From positions 154,264 through 218,263 of the forward strand of contig JAJFIX010000031.1 in the NCBI GenBank assembly GCA_021774575.1: a stretch of DNA of 64,000 nucleotides, given 5' to 3'. This document shows, piece by piece, positions 24,704 to 33,946 of this stretch. Under the pieces are notes generated by a model. The model had not been told where the DNA came from, searched no databases, and worked only from the letters and a program-made list of their open reading frames with translations. Position 1 is the first letter of the stretch. Each line of letters begins with the position of its first letter. This DNA comes from Alphaproteobacteria bacterium (GTDB taxonomy: Bacteria; Pseudomonadota; Alphaproteobacteria; UBA6615). Both the position numbers and the translations under genes were made by a program.

Positions 24704-27394
24704 TTAATCGGCCGCTGCGGCTTTATCATCAGCCGACAGCCCGATGGCGGCTTGCGCCGCAGCAAGCCGCGCTACTGGTACCCTGAAAGGCGAGCACGAC
24801 ACGTAATCAAGCCCAACGGTCTCGCAAAACTTGATCGAGCGCGGGTCGCCTCCATGCTCGCCGCAGATGCCAAGCTTTAAATCACTGCGGGTCGCCCTTC
24901 CACGTTCGACGGCGATACTGATAAGCTCACCAACACCTTCGGTGTCTAGGGTTGCGAAGGGATCGTCTTCCATAATCGCCAGCCGCTGATAGTCGCCGAG
25001 GAAACTACCGGAATCATCCCGACTCAAACCAAAGGTTGTCTGGGTCAAATCGTTTGTGCCGAAACTGAAAAATTCCGCCGTCTCGGCAATTTTCCCCGCT
25101 GCCAAAGCCGCTCGAGGCAATTCAATCATCGTACCGACGCTATATTCAATTTCCGTGCCGCGTTCCTCGCAAACTGTCGCAGCCGTTTTGTCGACCACGT
25201 CTTTCAAAATGCTAATTTCCTTCTCGGTCGCCGCCAACGGAATCATAATTTCAGGCTTTACGGGCTGACCATCTTTCTTTTCGACGTCCGCCGCCGCTTC
25301 AAAGATCGCTCGGGCCTGCATCTCGTAGATTTCAGGGTAACTTATGCCGAGGCGACAGCCGCGATGCCCCAACATCGGGTTGGACTCATGCAGGGCGACG
25401 ACCCGTCGGCGCATCGCCTCGGGTACAATTCCGGCAAGGGATGCAACCTGGGCAATTTCTTCCTCGGTCCTCGGTAAAAATTCGTGCAACGGCGGATCCA
25501 GTAACCGGATGGTAACCGGTAGGCCGTTCATGATCTGAAACAACTCGGTGAAATCATCGCGTTGATAGGGCAGTAATTCGTCTAGGGCAGCACGGCGCCC
25601 AATCTCATCATCGGCCATGATCATCCGGCGCACAGCGGTGATGCGATCGGGATCGAAGAACATATGTTCCGTACGGCACAAACCGATACCCTCCGCCCCA
25701 AATTCAACGGCGATGCGCGCATCGGCCGGAACTTCGGCATTTGCCCGAACTCCCATGCGTCGGTACTTGTCGGCCCAGCTCATGAGCGTATCAAAATCGT
25801 CGGAAAGTTCCGGCGTCACGGTCGGCATTGCGCCTTCCATGATTTCACCGGTCCCGCCATCGACGGTGATAACATCGCCCGCACGCAGGACAATATTTCC
25901 CTTCGTGAGGGTTTCGGCTTTTGCGTCGACGCTTAACTCACCCGCGCCAGCCACGCAGGGGCGCCCCATACCGCGTGCGACAACTGCAGCGTGACTGGTC
26001 ATACCGCCACGGGTGGTCAAAATCGCCACTGCCGCATGCATACCGTGAATATCTTCAGGGCTGGTTTCGGCGCGAACCAAAATAACATCTTCCCCGCCTT
26101 GTCCGGCAGTTTCAGCGGCGTCGGCTGTAAATACAATTTTGCCCGAGGCTGCGCCTGGAGAGGCAGGCAGACCTTGGGTCAAAACGTTTTTTTCTGCATT
26201 GGGATCAAGCATCGGATGGAGCAATTGATCAAGCTGCGACGGGTCGACCCGTAAAACCGCATCAGCTTGGCTTATCGTTTCGGCCTGCGCCAGCTCGACG
26301 GCAATCCGCACCGCGGCCGGTGTCGTGCGCTTACCCGACCGGGTTTGCAACAGATAAAGTTTGCCCTGTTGAATTGTAAATTCAATATCCTGCATGTCCT
26401 GATAGTGGTTCTCAAGCATCGTCCGAACCGACATCAGCTCATTATAGAGCGCGGGCATGACTTCTTCCATTGACGCTAGATCGGACTGCTCAGCCTGCTT
26501 CCCCGCTAGGGAAATATTTTGCGGCGTGCGAATACCGGCGACAACATCCTCGCCCTGGGCGTTAATCAAAAACTCACCGTAAATTGCATTTTCGCCAGTC
26601 GAAGGGTTACGGGTAAAGGCAACGCCGGTTGCGCAGTCTTCACCCATATTGCCAAAAACCATCGCTTGTATATTAACCGCCGTACCCCAACTTTCGGGAA
26701 TACGATGCAGGCGGCGATAGGTAATGGCCCGCTGGTTCATCCAAGATTTAAACACAGCACCAATTGCCCCCCATAACTGCTCTACCGGGTCTTGGGGAAA
26801 TGGCTGGCCGATTTCTTCGTCGACAATCGCCTTATACGTAGCCACGATTGATTTCCAATCATCGGCGTCAAGATCGGTATCTAGGTCAACATTCTTATTT
26901 TCTTTGTGAATTTCCAGGGCATGTTCAAACCTTTCATGCTCGGCGCCTAAAACGACGTTGGCATACATTTGTATAAACCGCCGATAGCTATCATATGCGA
27001 AACGAGGGTCGCCGGCTCTTGCGGCCAAGCCTTCAACAGTTTCGTCGTTGAGGCCCAAATTCAAGACTGTATCCATCATGCCGGGCATAGATGCCCGCGC
27101 GCCCGACCTAACCGAGACCAGGAGCGGGTTCGCAACATCGCCGAATTTCGCGTCAACCTGGGCCTCGATTTCCGTCATCGCGGCTAAGAACTGATCTTTG
27201 AGGTCGTCGGGGTATCGGTTTGCATTGGCCGTAAAGTATGAGCAGACTTCCGTTGATATAGTAAAGCCAGGGGGTACCGGGAGCCCGATCTTGCTCATTT
27301 CCGCAAGATTGGCACCTTTGCCGCCAAGCAAAGATTTCATGTCGGCGCGTCCATCGGCGTCGCCATTGCCAAACCCATAAACCCATTTGGTCAT
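24704..27394 (-). CDS. ppdK: Pyruvate, phosphate dikinase
   Basis: 896 residues. Interconverts ATP, Pi and pyruvate with AMP, PPi and phosphoenolpyruvate. Order: N-terminal ATP-grasp (WVYGFGNGDADGRADMKSLL, GGKGANLAEMSKIGLPVPPG, RSGARASMPGMMDTVLNLGL), central phosphohistidine domain with the swivelling His in GGMTSHAAVVARGMGRPCV, and a TIM barrel (GIGLCRTEHMFF, ENPMLGHRG-like SNPMLGHRGCRLG, SFGTNDLTQTTFG, GICGEHGGDP with the catalytic Cys). Length matches the family. It is directly upstream of nothing on its strand except glyS (stop 27442), 47 bases away, so it may be co-transcribed with glyQS, an order seen in many alphaproteobacteria. Confidence 0.96.
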   Translation of the reverse strand: MTKWVYGFGNGDADGRADMKSLLGGKGANLAEMSKIGLPVPPGFTISTEVCSYFTANANRYPDDLKDQFLAAMTEIEAQVDAKFGDVANPLLVSVRSGARASMPGMMDTVLNLGLNDETVEGLAARAGDPRFAYDSYRRFIQMYANVVLGAEHERFEHALEIHKENKNVDLDTDLDADDWKSIVATYKAIVDEEIGQPFPQDPVEQLWGAIGAVFKSWMNQRAITYRRLHRIPESWGTAVNIQAMVFGNMGEDCATGVAFTRNPSTGENAIYGEFLINAQGEDVVAGIRTPQNISLAGKQAEQSDLASMEEVMPALYNELMSVRTMLENHYQDMQDIEFTIQQGKLYLLQTRSGKRTTPAAVRIAVELAQAETISQADAVLRVDPSQLDQLLHPMLDPNAEKNVLTQGLPASPGAASGKIVFTADAAETAGQGGEDVILVRAETSPEDIHGMHAAVAILTTRGGMTSHAAVVARGMGRPCVAGAGELSVDAKAETLTKGNIVLRAGDVITVDGGTGEIMEGAMPTVTPELSDDFDTLMSWADKYRRMGVRANAEVPADARIAVEFGAEGIGLCRTEHMFFDPDRITAVRRMIMADDEIGRRAALDELLPYQRDDFTELFQIMNGLPVTIRLLDPPLHEFLPRTEEEIAQVASLAGIVPEAMRRRVVALHESNPMLGHRGCRLGISYPEIYEMQARAIFEAAADVEKKDGQPVKPEIMIPLAATEKEISILKDVVDKTAATVCEERGTEIEYSVGTMIELPRAALAAGKIAETAEFFSFGTNDLTQTTFGLSRDDSGSFLGDYQRLAIMEDDPFATLDTEGVGELISIAVERGRATRSDLKLGICGEHGGDPRSIKFCETVGLDYVSCSPFRVPVARLAAAQAAIGLSADDKAAAAD

Positions 27395-27441
27395 CTGCCG
27401 TCACTCCCGCAAATAAAACGTTTCAGCCGCGTCCTTGCGGC

Positions 27442-29556
27442 CTAACCATCCAACTCATTAAAGATTGCAACTGCGTCCATAACCACAACGATCCGTGCAA
27501 GCAGGTTGAGCCTATTCCGTCGAATGGCAGGATCTTCGTGGTTAACCTTTACCTCATCAAAAAACCTGTCGACCGGCGCGCGAAGCTGCGCCAAGCCGGT
27601 CATCGCCGCCTCATAGTCTTCTTTATCAAGCGCCGTTCGCATTTTGCCATCAACGTTGCTGAACGCATCCCACAACTGGGCTTCTTCTTGAGTATCGCCT
27701 GAATTCAATTTCGGATCATACGCCATGGGATCAAAGCGCGTTCCATCCTTCTTTTCTTCCTGATGGACAATGTTGGCAGCCCGCCGATAAGCAACGGTCA
27801 AGTTAGCGCCGTCATCGGTTTCCAAAAATGCCGAGAGTGCCGCAATACGCGCCATTATTCGGACTAGATCGTCTTCGCCGGGCAGTGCAAAAACGGCCGC
27901 CACATGTCCGTGGGGGACGCCCCGATCACGCAGGTGAACCTTTAAACGGTCGGCAAAAAACTCGGTTAAACTCGCCTTCACCTCGTCAATTTTTTCGCCC
28001 GACCCCGACCCGATTAACGCTTCATCGTCGCCGGCCGGCGTCTCAAGGGCCAAATCAAACATGGCGCCGAGATCGACCCGCAATTCGTTTTCCAGAATTA
28101 ACCTGATGATACCGACCGTCGCTCTTCTTAGCGCGTAGGGATCTTTTGACCCTGTCGGGCGAATGTCATAGGCCCACAGCCAAAATAGAGTGTCGAGTTT
28201 TTCCGCCAAGGCCACCGCAACACTAACGGGCGCTGTCGGGCATCGATCCGACGGCCCCGCAGGAGCATAATGTTCACCAATAGCAGTCGTGATCGCCTCA
28301 TCTTCACCTTCAGCCCGAGCATAATAACTGCCGACAATCCCCTGAAGTTCCGGAAACTCCCCGACCATCTCGGTCACGAGGTCGGCCTTTGCCAGGCACG
28401 CTGCCGTTCGCACCTGATCTAGATCAGCCCCCGGAATATATTTTGCCAAGCCTGTTGCTAAGCTTTGCAGGCGGTCCACACGCTGGTCGAGAGTGCCCAA
28501 TTTGGCATGAAAAACAATATCCCGCAGCTTATCGGCGCGATCGCTCAAGGCAATCTTTCGGTCTTGATCCCAAAAATGGCGCGCGTCCGATAGCCGCGCA
28601 CGAAGCACGCGTTCATTTCCGGCAATTACTTGGTTTGAACTGTCTTCCGCAATCCCGTTCGCAACAAAGATAAAATTCGGCGCTGCCTCGCCGGTCTTCG
28701 TCGTCAGGGAAAAATACTTCTGATGGCCACGCATCGCAGAACGCATGACCTCGGGCGGCAGGGTCATAAATTCGGCATCAATAGTGGCCAATAAAACAGT
28801 CGGCCATTCGACGAGACCGGCGACTTCAGTCAATAACGCCGGGTCATCGACCAATTCAAAATTCTTATCCGCCGCTAATTTGAACGCGGTACTCTCGATC
28901 TCACTCCGCCGTTCGGCGGGATCAAGCATTACATGCGCCGTTCTCAGCTTTGCCGAATAGTCGTCGAAATCCGTTACTGAGAATTCGTCAGGTGCCCGAA
29001 ACCTGTGCCCCCTGGTATGATTTGACAGCGCAATAGACGAGCCACCAAGGTCAATTTCTCGGTCCAGTGCCATGCCGTCAAACACGGCCATTATTCCATG
29101 CAGTGGTCGCACCCAACGGAAACTATTTCCCGCCCAGCGCATGGATTTGGGCCAAGACATCGCGGTCGTTACGCGGCTGATTATGTCGGACAGGACCAGG
29201 GGCGCTGGCTGTCCGCTTTCCTCAATGATTGCGACGTAATAGCTGCCTTTTTTATCTTCCCGGGTCTCGCACTGGTCGATCGTCAAACCGGTCGCACCGA
29301 GAAAACCTTCAATCGCCCGCACTGGCGCGTTGGTACGCGGCCCCTTGCGCTCGGACTTTAGGTCCGGCTGCTCCAAGGGCAATCCGTCGACCCTCAGCGT
29401 CAGACGCCGGGGCGTTGTATAAGCGGTAATTTCGTCGCAAGTCAGCCGGGCTTGCGACAGTTCTGCCTTGAACAGTTTCTCGATTTCGCGCGCTGCATTA
29501 TTTTGCATGCGCGCCGGTATTTCTTCGGAAAAATACTCGACAATCAGTTGCGCCAC
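27442..29556 (-). CDS. glyS: Glycyl-tRNA synthetase beta subunit
   Basis: 704 residues from the GTG at 29556 (VAQLIVEYFSEEIPARMQNN); the longer frame to 29655 lies inside glyQ and is not used. GGGGAGTAGGGG upstream includes the glyQ stop and a Shine-Dalgarno. Family parts: LTLRVDGLPLEQPDLKSERK, SMRWAGNSFRWVRPLHGIMA, NHTRGHRF, GHQKYFSL, FVANGIAEDS, an HD-like helical region, and the C-terminal DALR-type tRNA-binding part (VDRFFDEVKVNHEDPAIRRN). With GlyQ it makes the alpha2beta2 enzyme charging tRNA-Gly. Four bases separate glyQ and glyS. Confidence 0.95.
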   Translation of the reverse strand: MAQLIVEYFSEEIPARMQNNAAREIEKLFKAELSQARLTCDEITAYTTPRRLTLRVDGLPLEQPDLKSERKGPRTNAPVRAIEGFLGATGLTIDQCETREDKKGSYYVAIIEESGQPAPLVLSDIISRVTTAMSWPKSMRWAGNSFRWVRPLHGIMAVFDGMALDREIDLGGSSIALSNHTRGHRFRAPDEFSVTDFDDYSAKLRTAHVMLDPAERRSEIESTAFKLAADKNFELVDDPALLTEVAGLVEWPTVLLATIDAEFMTLPPEVMRSAMRGHQKYFSLTTKTGEAAPNFIFVANGIAEDSSNQVIAGNERVLRARLSDARHFWDQDRKIALSDRADKLRDIVFHAKLGTLDQRVDRLQSLATGLAKYIPGADLDQVRTAACLAKADLVTEMVGEFPELQGIVGSYYARAEGEDEAITTAIGEHYAPAGPSDRCPTAPVSVAVALAEKLDTLFWLWAYDIRPTGSKDPYALRRATVGIIRLILENELRVDLGAMFDLALETPAGDDEALIGSGSGEKIDEVKASLTEFFADRLKVHLRDRGVPHGHVAAVFALPGEDDLVRIMARIAALSAFLETDDGANLTVAYRRAANIVHQEEKKDGTRFDPMAYDPKLNSGDTQEEAQLWDAFSNVDGKMRTALDKEDYEAAMTGLAQLRAPVDRFFDEVKVNHEDPAIRRNRLNLLARIVVVMDAVAIFNELDG

Positions 29557-29560
29557 GCCC

Positions 29561-30496
29561 CTACTCCCCGGCCACGGTTTGACCGGTGTCAACGGCGTCT
29601 TGAGAAGTGAGCCAGCCCTCACAACAGGCCTTGGCCAGCGCCCGCACCCGACCAATATAGGCTTGACGCTCAGTGACCGATATCACTCCACGTGCGTCGA
29701 GCAAATTGAAGGCGTGACTTGCCTTGATACACTGGTCATAGGCCGGTAAGGGCAACGGCGTCGTCAAATTCAGTAATTCCCCGCATTGCTGCTCGGCATC
29801 AGCGAAATGGCGAAACAGCATGTCGGTATTGGCATATTCGAAATTATTGGCGCTATATTCACGTTCGGCCCGCTGAAAAATATCGCCATAGGTCACGCCT
29901 GCATCGTTGAAGGCCAAATCATAGACATTTTCGACCCCCTGGATATACATCGCCAGCCGCTCAAGACCGTAGGTCAGCTCCACCGCAACCGGGTTGCAGT
30001 CAAACCCGCCGACCTGCTGAAAATAGGTAAATTGGCTGACTTCCATCCCATCACACCAAACCTCCCAACCAAGCCCCCATGCCCCGAGGGTCGGGCTTTC
30101 CCAATCATCTTCGACGAAGCGAATATCATGGGCCGAGGCATCAATACCGATGGCGGCCAGGCTTTGGAGATATAGGTCCTGAGGGTCTTTGGGCGACGGC
30201 TTCAAGATTACTTGGAATTGATAATAATGCTGTAATCGATTGGGATTATTACCATAACGACCATCGGATGGCCGGCGAGATGGCTGCACATAAGCGGCGT
30301 TCCAGGGCTCTGGCCCCAATACGCGCAATGTTGTTGCCGGATGAAACGTGCCGGCGCCCATTTCCATATCGTAGGGCTGCAACAACACGCAGGCGCGCCC
30401 GTCGCCGAGATCGCACGACGCCCAAAATTCTTGTAATTTAAGAATGATCGATTGAAAGCTCGGAGTACCGACCCTATTCGCCCCAGTATCCGCCAC
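29561..30496 (-). CDS. glyQ: Glycyl-tRNA synthetase alpha subunit
   Basis: 311 residues. Class II catalytic subunit activating glycine with ATP. Signatures: [100 protein letters not shown]. It starts at ATG 30496; S49 peptidase and a small zinc-ribbon protein lie upstream on the same strand. Confidence 0.96.
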   Translation of the reverse strand: MADTGANRVGTPSFQSIILKLQEFWASCDLGDGRACVLLQPYDMEMGAGTFHPATTLRVLGPEPWNAAYVQPSRRPSDGRYGNNPNRLQHYYQFQVILKPSPKDPQDLYLQSLAAIGIDASAHDIRFVEDDWESPTLGAWGLGWEVWCDGMEVSQFTYFQQVGGFDCNPVAVELTYGLERLAMYIQGVENVYDLAFNDAGVTYGDIFQRAEREYSANNFEYANTDMLFRHFADAEQQCGELLNLTTPLPLPAYDQCIKASHAFNLLDARGVISVTERQAYIGRVRALAKACCEGWLTSQDAVDTGQTVAGE

Positions 30497-30619
30497 TTTC
30501 AGGCCCCTTCATTGCCGAATTATTGCGGCGCAACATAGGGGGCTGCGGCTGGTCGGTCAAGGGCTCGGTCCGGGCCTCGGTCGAGTCAACTGAAACCGCT
30601 AAAACTCAACCGCACCTCA

Positions 30620-30847
30620 TCAGTATGGACAAGCTTCTCTACCGCAGGACCCAGCCGTCGAAGGAACAACGTAATCGCCGCAAATCGGACATTCCTTCGT
30701 ATCTATTCTTGACCTGGGCTCATCTCCGGCGGCCCTGTCATTTTGGCGCCGCATACCGTCGATTTGCCGTAATATTTTTGGCGCATAAAGGATGGCGGCT
30801 ATAATAGCAGCCAATATCATGAATTTCGTTGGCGAAAACCCAAACAT
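30620..30847 (-). CDS. Small membrane protein with C-terminal zinc ribbon
   Basis: 75 residues from the ATG at 30847, which overlaps the TAA of the S49 peptidase by one base (TAATG), favouring this start over one 21 bases upstream. The N-terminal membrane helix (KFMILAAIIAAILYAPKIL) leads into a basic stretch, then four cysteines as CPICG...SCGREACPY, a rubredoxin-knuckle-like zinc ribbon. Small single-helix proteins of this shape often accompany membrane proteases in alphaproteobacteria; I do not recognise a named family. Likely real because of the translational overlap and the Cys pattern. Confidence 0.7.
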   Translation of the reverse strand: MFGFSPTKFMILAAIIAAILYAPKILRQIDGMRRQNDRAAGDEPRSRIDTKECPICGDYVVPSTAGSCGREACPY

Positions 30848-31728
30848 TATAATCCAAACCGTTTCCATAAGGAGTGATCTTCGACCGCCGCGATCACCGC
30901 CGCCATCAGGCCCTCACTCAATTCAAAACTGCGCTCAGCGCGCATATTTGCCACGACACTTCGTTTGCGCCCAATCCAAGACCGCCGTTCGCCGACAGGC
31001 ACCAGTTTAGCCTGTTTGCCGTATTTTTCTTGCATAACACTACGTAAATCGCCGATGCCATCGATCAGACCCATTTCGAGGGCGCCTTTGCCTGCCCAGA
31101 ATTCACCCGAAAATAGCGTCGCATCGTCAGCTTTAAGCCGATCACTTCGCCGGTCACGCACATGATTTTTAAACGCCTCGTGGATCTCGACCTGTAATGC
31201 CTTCAAACGCGTCACATCGTCAGGGTTTTCGGCCTGAAATGGATCGAGCTGACTTTTGGCATCACCGGCACTATGAACTCGTCGTTCAATTCCATATCGC
31301 TGAATAAGCTCCTGGAAGCCAAACCCTGCCGAGATGACGCCGATAGATCCGATGATCGAGGCTGCATCGGCATATATTTCGTCTGCTGCGCAAGCCAGCC
31401 AATACCCACCGGATGCAGCAACATCCTCGGCAAAAGCGAAAACCGGGATATTTTTTTCGACGGCCAAAGCACGAACTCGCTGGGCTATCAACGACGATTG
31501 GACGGGCGACCCGCCGGGCGAGTTGATGACCAGGGCAACGGCGGTAAGATCACGCAGGCCAAATGCTTTTTCCAACGACCCCGCCAAACTTTCCATGTTC
31601 AACCCACCCCGGCGTAACGGTGAGCCGCCAACGCTCAAAACACCGCTCAGCCGTACCACACCGACTACCGGTGGCGGAGAACGAAACCGCTTTATCGGTA
31701 ATACCTTTAAAATGTTGCGTATTGCCAT
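30847..31728 (-). CDS. S49 family serine peptidase (SppA/SohB-like)
   Basis: 293 residues. ClpP-fold protease acting at the membrane on signal peptides or small proteins. The catalytic Ser is in DVAASGGYWLACAADEIYAD and the Lys in VHSAGDAKSQLDPFQAE, giving the Ser/Lys dyad; INSPGGSPVQSSLIAQRVRA forms the oxyanion strand. No clear N-terminal membrane helix is seen, so it is the short cytoplasmic-type or peripherally bound form. It is first of a two-gene unit with the small zinc-ribbon membrane protein, which could anchor it. The gene upstream (TrmN6-like) ends 45 bases before. Confidence 0.88.
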   Translation of the reverse strand: MAIRNILKVLPIKRFRSPPPVVGVVRLSGVLSVGGSPLRRGGLNMESLAGSLEKAFGLRDLTAVALVINSPGGSPVQSSLIAQRVRALAVEKNIPVFAFAEDVAASGGYWLACAADEIYADAASIIGSIGVISAGFGFQELIQRYGIERRVHSAGDAKSQLDPFQAENPDDVTRLKALQVEIHEAFKNHVRDRRSDRLKADDATLFSGEFWAGKGALEMGLIDGIGDLRSVMQEKYGKQAKLVPVGERRSWIGRKRSVVANMRAERSFELSEGLMAAVIAAVEDHSLWKRFGL

Positions 31729-31773
31729 TTTCGCCTTGGCCCTAAACCCAGAACATTATCGCGCCAGTCTACC

Positions 31774-32529
31774 TCAAAGCTCAATCGCTGCGCCATCACG
31801 CAATATCGCTTCCGCCGCCTCGCTATAGCCGCCATTTTCGTTGTGCAAAACAAGTCCTGCAAGGAGTTTTGCCGGGCCGCGAACGCCACAGCGCCCCGTC
31901 ACAATAACCCGTTTTGCCGGCTGCCCGGCTTTTGGCCAAAGAGGCAAAATACAGGCCTCACCCACCTTGCCAGCAAATCCAGCGAGTATTTCATCAACCC
32001 GGTCGGCCCGGTGAACCAAAGTTAATCGACCTTTTGGCCGTACCGCACCAATCATCGCACCAAGCCATCGGTCCAGATCGGTCTTTCCTTCGAAATTTGC
32101 CGTCATTCGGTTTGGCCCCGGACGCGTTCCGCTTTTGTCAGCCAAATAGGGCGGGTTAGCAAAAACTTGGTCGAAGCCACCGGGCGGCACAAATTCCCGC
32201 TCTGTTATACCAGCTGCAAACACCGACAGCCGCTCTGCCATATCGCTCGCCGCAAAATTTCGTTTGGCCAGACGTGCGACAAGCGGGTCCTGTTCAACAC
32301 CGACGATAGTGCACCCCGGCACCCGGTGAGCCACACACAGACTTGCCGCGCCAACACCACATCCGAACTCCACCAGCGCTTCATTCGGCCGTGCGGCAAT
32401 GCTCGCGGCTAGCAAAATCGTATCTATGGCGACCCGGTACCCTTTTGCCGGTTGGGCAATTTCTATTTGTCCATTTAGCAGCAGGTCACGGGTGATACCA
32501 TCATCGAAGTCTGTATCCGGATCGGTCAT
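31774..32529 (-). CDS. tRNA1(Val) A37 N6-methyltransferase-like protein (TrmN6/YfiC)
   Basis: 251 residues. SAM-dependent N6-adenine methyltransferase: LVEFGCGVGAASLCVAHRVP (motif I), TIVGVEQDPLVARLAKRNF, and the N6-adenine signature NPPY in FDQVFANPPYLADKSGTRPG. It begins DGITRDLLLNGQIEIAQPAK, the usual family start. Also annotated in databases as a generic small-molecule methyltransferase. It shares an ATGA overlap with the DUF2007 gene upstream (32526-32529). Confidence 0.85.
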   Translation of the reverse strand: MTDPDTDFDDGITRDLLLNGQIEIAQPAKGYRVAIDTILLAASIAARPNEALVEFGCGVGAASLCVAHRVPGCTIVGVEQDPLVARLAKRNFAASDMAERLSVFAAGITEREFVPPGGFDQVFANPPYLADKSGTRPGPNRMTANFEGKTDLDRWLGAMIGAVRPKGRLTLVHRADRVDEILAGFAGKVGEACILPLWPKAGQPAKRVIVTGRCGVRGPAKLLAGLVLHNENGGYSEAAEAILRDGAAIEL

Positions 32530-32777
32530 AGCGTTCTAGGGACGGGTGTATAGGTTTCGCCAAATTCATCGAGAACGCTGCACGCCCGAATGAAATCGTC
32601 GTCAACGACCATGATGCGACGGGCGATCGCATTGATGCTACCCTCAATAACAGAAGTATGTGCATCAAAAATAATGACTTCAATGCCTTGATCTGCAAGC
32701 AATGATTCCAGCCAAGACAAACGGATCGGGTCATTGCTTCGCGTTAGTTCCCGCATTTGGAGGTCATCCCGTGCCAA
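32526..32777 (-). CDS. DUF2007 small protein
   Basis: 83 residues, or 77 from the ATG at 32759 (MRELTRSNDPIRLSWLESLL). DUF2007 is a GlnB-like ferredoxin-fold domain of unknown role: LLADQGIEVIIFDAHTSVIE, RIMVVDDDFIRA. It is translationally coupled to the TrmN6-like gene by an ATGA overlap. The first codon at 32777 is TTG; the ATG is the likelier start. It is divergent from the polyprenyl synthase. Confidence 0.8.
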   Translation of the reverse strand: MARDDLQMRELTRSNDPIRLSWLESLLADQGIEVIIFDAHTSVIEGSINAIARRIMVVDDDFIRACSVLDEFGETYTPVPRTL

Positions 32778-32816
32778 ATTATATATTGCAACTTATCGTC
32801 CCCACTGTCTTCACCC

Positions 32817-32844
32817 TTGACCGGAAGGGCCGGACCCCTATGCT
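32817..32844 (+). promoter_or_regulatory. Sigma-70-like promoter for polyprenyl diphosphate synthase
   Basis: TTGACC at 32817-32822, 16 bases, then TATGCT at 32839-32844, about 60 bases before the TTG start. Plausible, unverified. Confidence 0.35.
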
Positions 32845-32906
32845 CGCCGAACAGGCTCTATTACACAAATAATATCTGACCCGGACAGAACATAGGAGAA
32901 TTCGGT

Positions 32907-33944
32907 TTGGCCGTTGCCGCCCATCACCAGGATGTGTCCCCTAACGGCGCCGCCGCAGATCACGTCGAAGACCCCATTGCCGCACTGTATGCGCTTTGCC
33001 AAGACGATATGACGGCAGTTAACGCGCTGATTTTACAGCGCATGCAGTCGGACGTTTCCCTGATCCCCCAAATTGCCGGGCATATTATTGCCGCCGGTGG
33101 CAAACGTTTGCGGCCACTTTTAACCCTGTCAACGGCCCGCCTATGTGGTTATCAGGGAGAAAAACATATCGGCCTCGCGGCCACCGTCGAATTCATTCAT
33201 ACCGCAACCTTGTTGCATGATGATGTCGTCGACGAATCCGGGTTGCGCCGGGGTGCCGACACGGCCAATGCTGTTTGGGGGAATAAGCCGAGTGTGTTGG
33301 TCGGTGATTTTCTGTTCAGTCGCGCGTTTCTGCAGATGGTACACGCCGGGTCATTGGAAATACTGGAAATTCTTTCACATGCCAGCGCGATTATCGCCCA
33401 AGGCGAGGTCCAGCAACTCATGACCGCCAACGACATCACGACCGATGAGGCGGGTTATTTGGACGTAATCAGCTCGAAAACAGCCGCTCTATTTGCTGCG
33501 GCGTGCCAAATCAGCGCTGTTTTGGCAAAGCGCCCGGAAAAAGAGACTACCGCCTTACACACTTACGGATTAAACCTGGGCATAGCCTTCCAACTTGTCG
33601 ATGACTGTCTTGACTATGCGGCCCAAGAAGAACAACTCGGCAAAGCCTTGGGGGACGATTTTCGCGATGGAAAAATCACCTTGCCGGTAATCCTCGCTAT
33701 TTCCCAGGCCGATGACAAGGAACGCGCGTTTTGGCGCCGTACCTTGGAAGAGCTTGATCACCATGAGGGTGATTTCGACCACGCCTTGATGCTGATAAAA
33801 AAATATGACGCGCTGGAAATTTCACTGGCTAGGGCCGAAAAATATTCTGTGGCAGCCGTTGAGGCCCTCAAGCAATTTCCTGCGTCTCCCTATCGCGACG
33901 CCTTGACGTCAGTCGCAACGGCATCTGTCGCGCGCGCCACCTGA
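32907..33944 (+). CDS. Polyprenyl diphosphate synthase (octa/decaprenyl; quinone side chain)
   Basis: 345 residues from TTG 32907, with AGGAG about ten bases before. Trans-prenyltransferase that elongates farnesyl/geranylgeranyl diphosphate with IPP. First aspartate-rich motif in HTATLLHDDVVDESGLRRG, second in AFQLVDDCLDYAAQ, plus GGKRLRPLLTL and the KTAALFAAAC helix. Similar to IspB/DdsA, which make the ubiquinone side chain; chain length cannot be read from the sequence alone. It ends two bases before the convergent propeller lipoprotein. Confidence 0.9.
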   Translation: MAVAAHHQDVSPNGAAADHVEDPIAALYALCQDDMTAVNALILQRMQSDVSLIPQIAGHIIAAGGKRLRPLLTLSTARLCGYQGEKHIGLAATVEFIHTATLLHDDVVDESGLRRGADTANAVWGNKPSVLVGDFLFSRAFLQMVHAGSLEILEILSHASAIIAQGEVQQLMTANDITTDEAGYLDVISSKTAALFAAACQISAVLAKRPEKETTALHTYGLNLGIAFQLVDDCLDYAAQEEQLGKALGDDFRDGKITLPVILAISQADDKERAFWRRTLEELDHHEGDFDHALMLIKKYDALEISLARAEKYSVAAVEALKQFPASPYRDALTSVATASVARAT

Positions 33945-33946
33945 GC

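Noticed and set aside
29557-29655. Longer glyS start upstream of the GTG
   Set aside because: It would read through the end of glyQ, and the family starts at the GTG at 29556.
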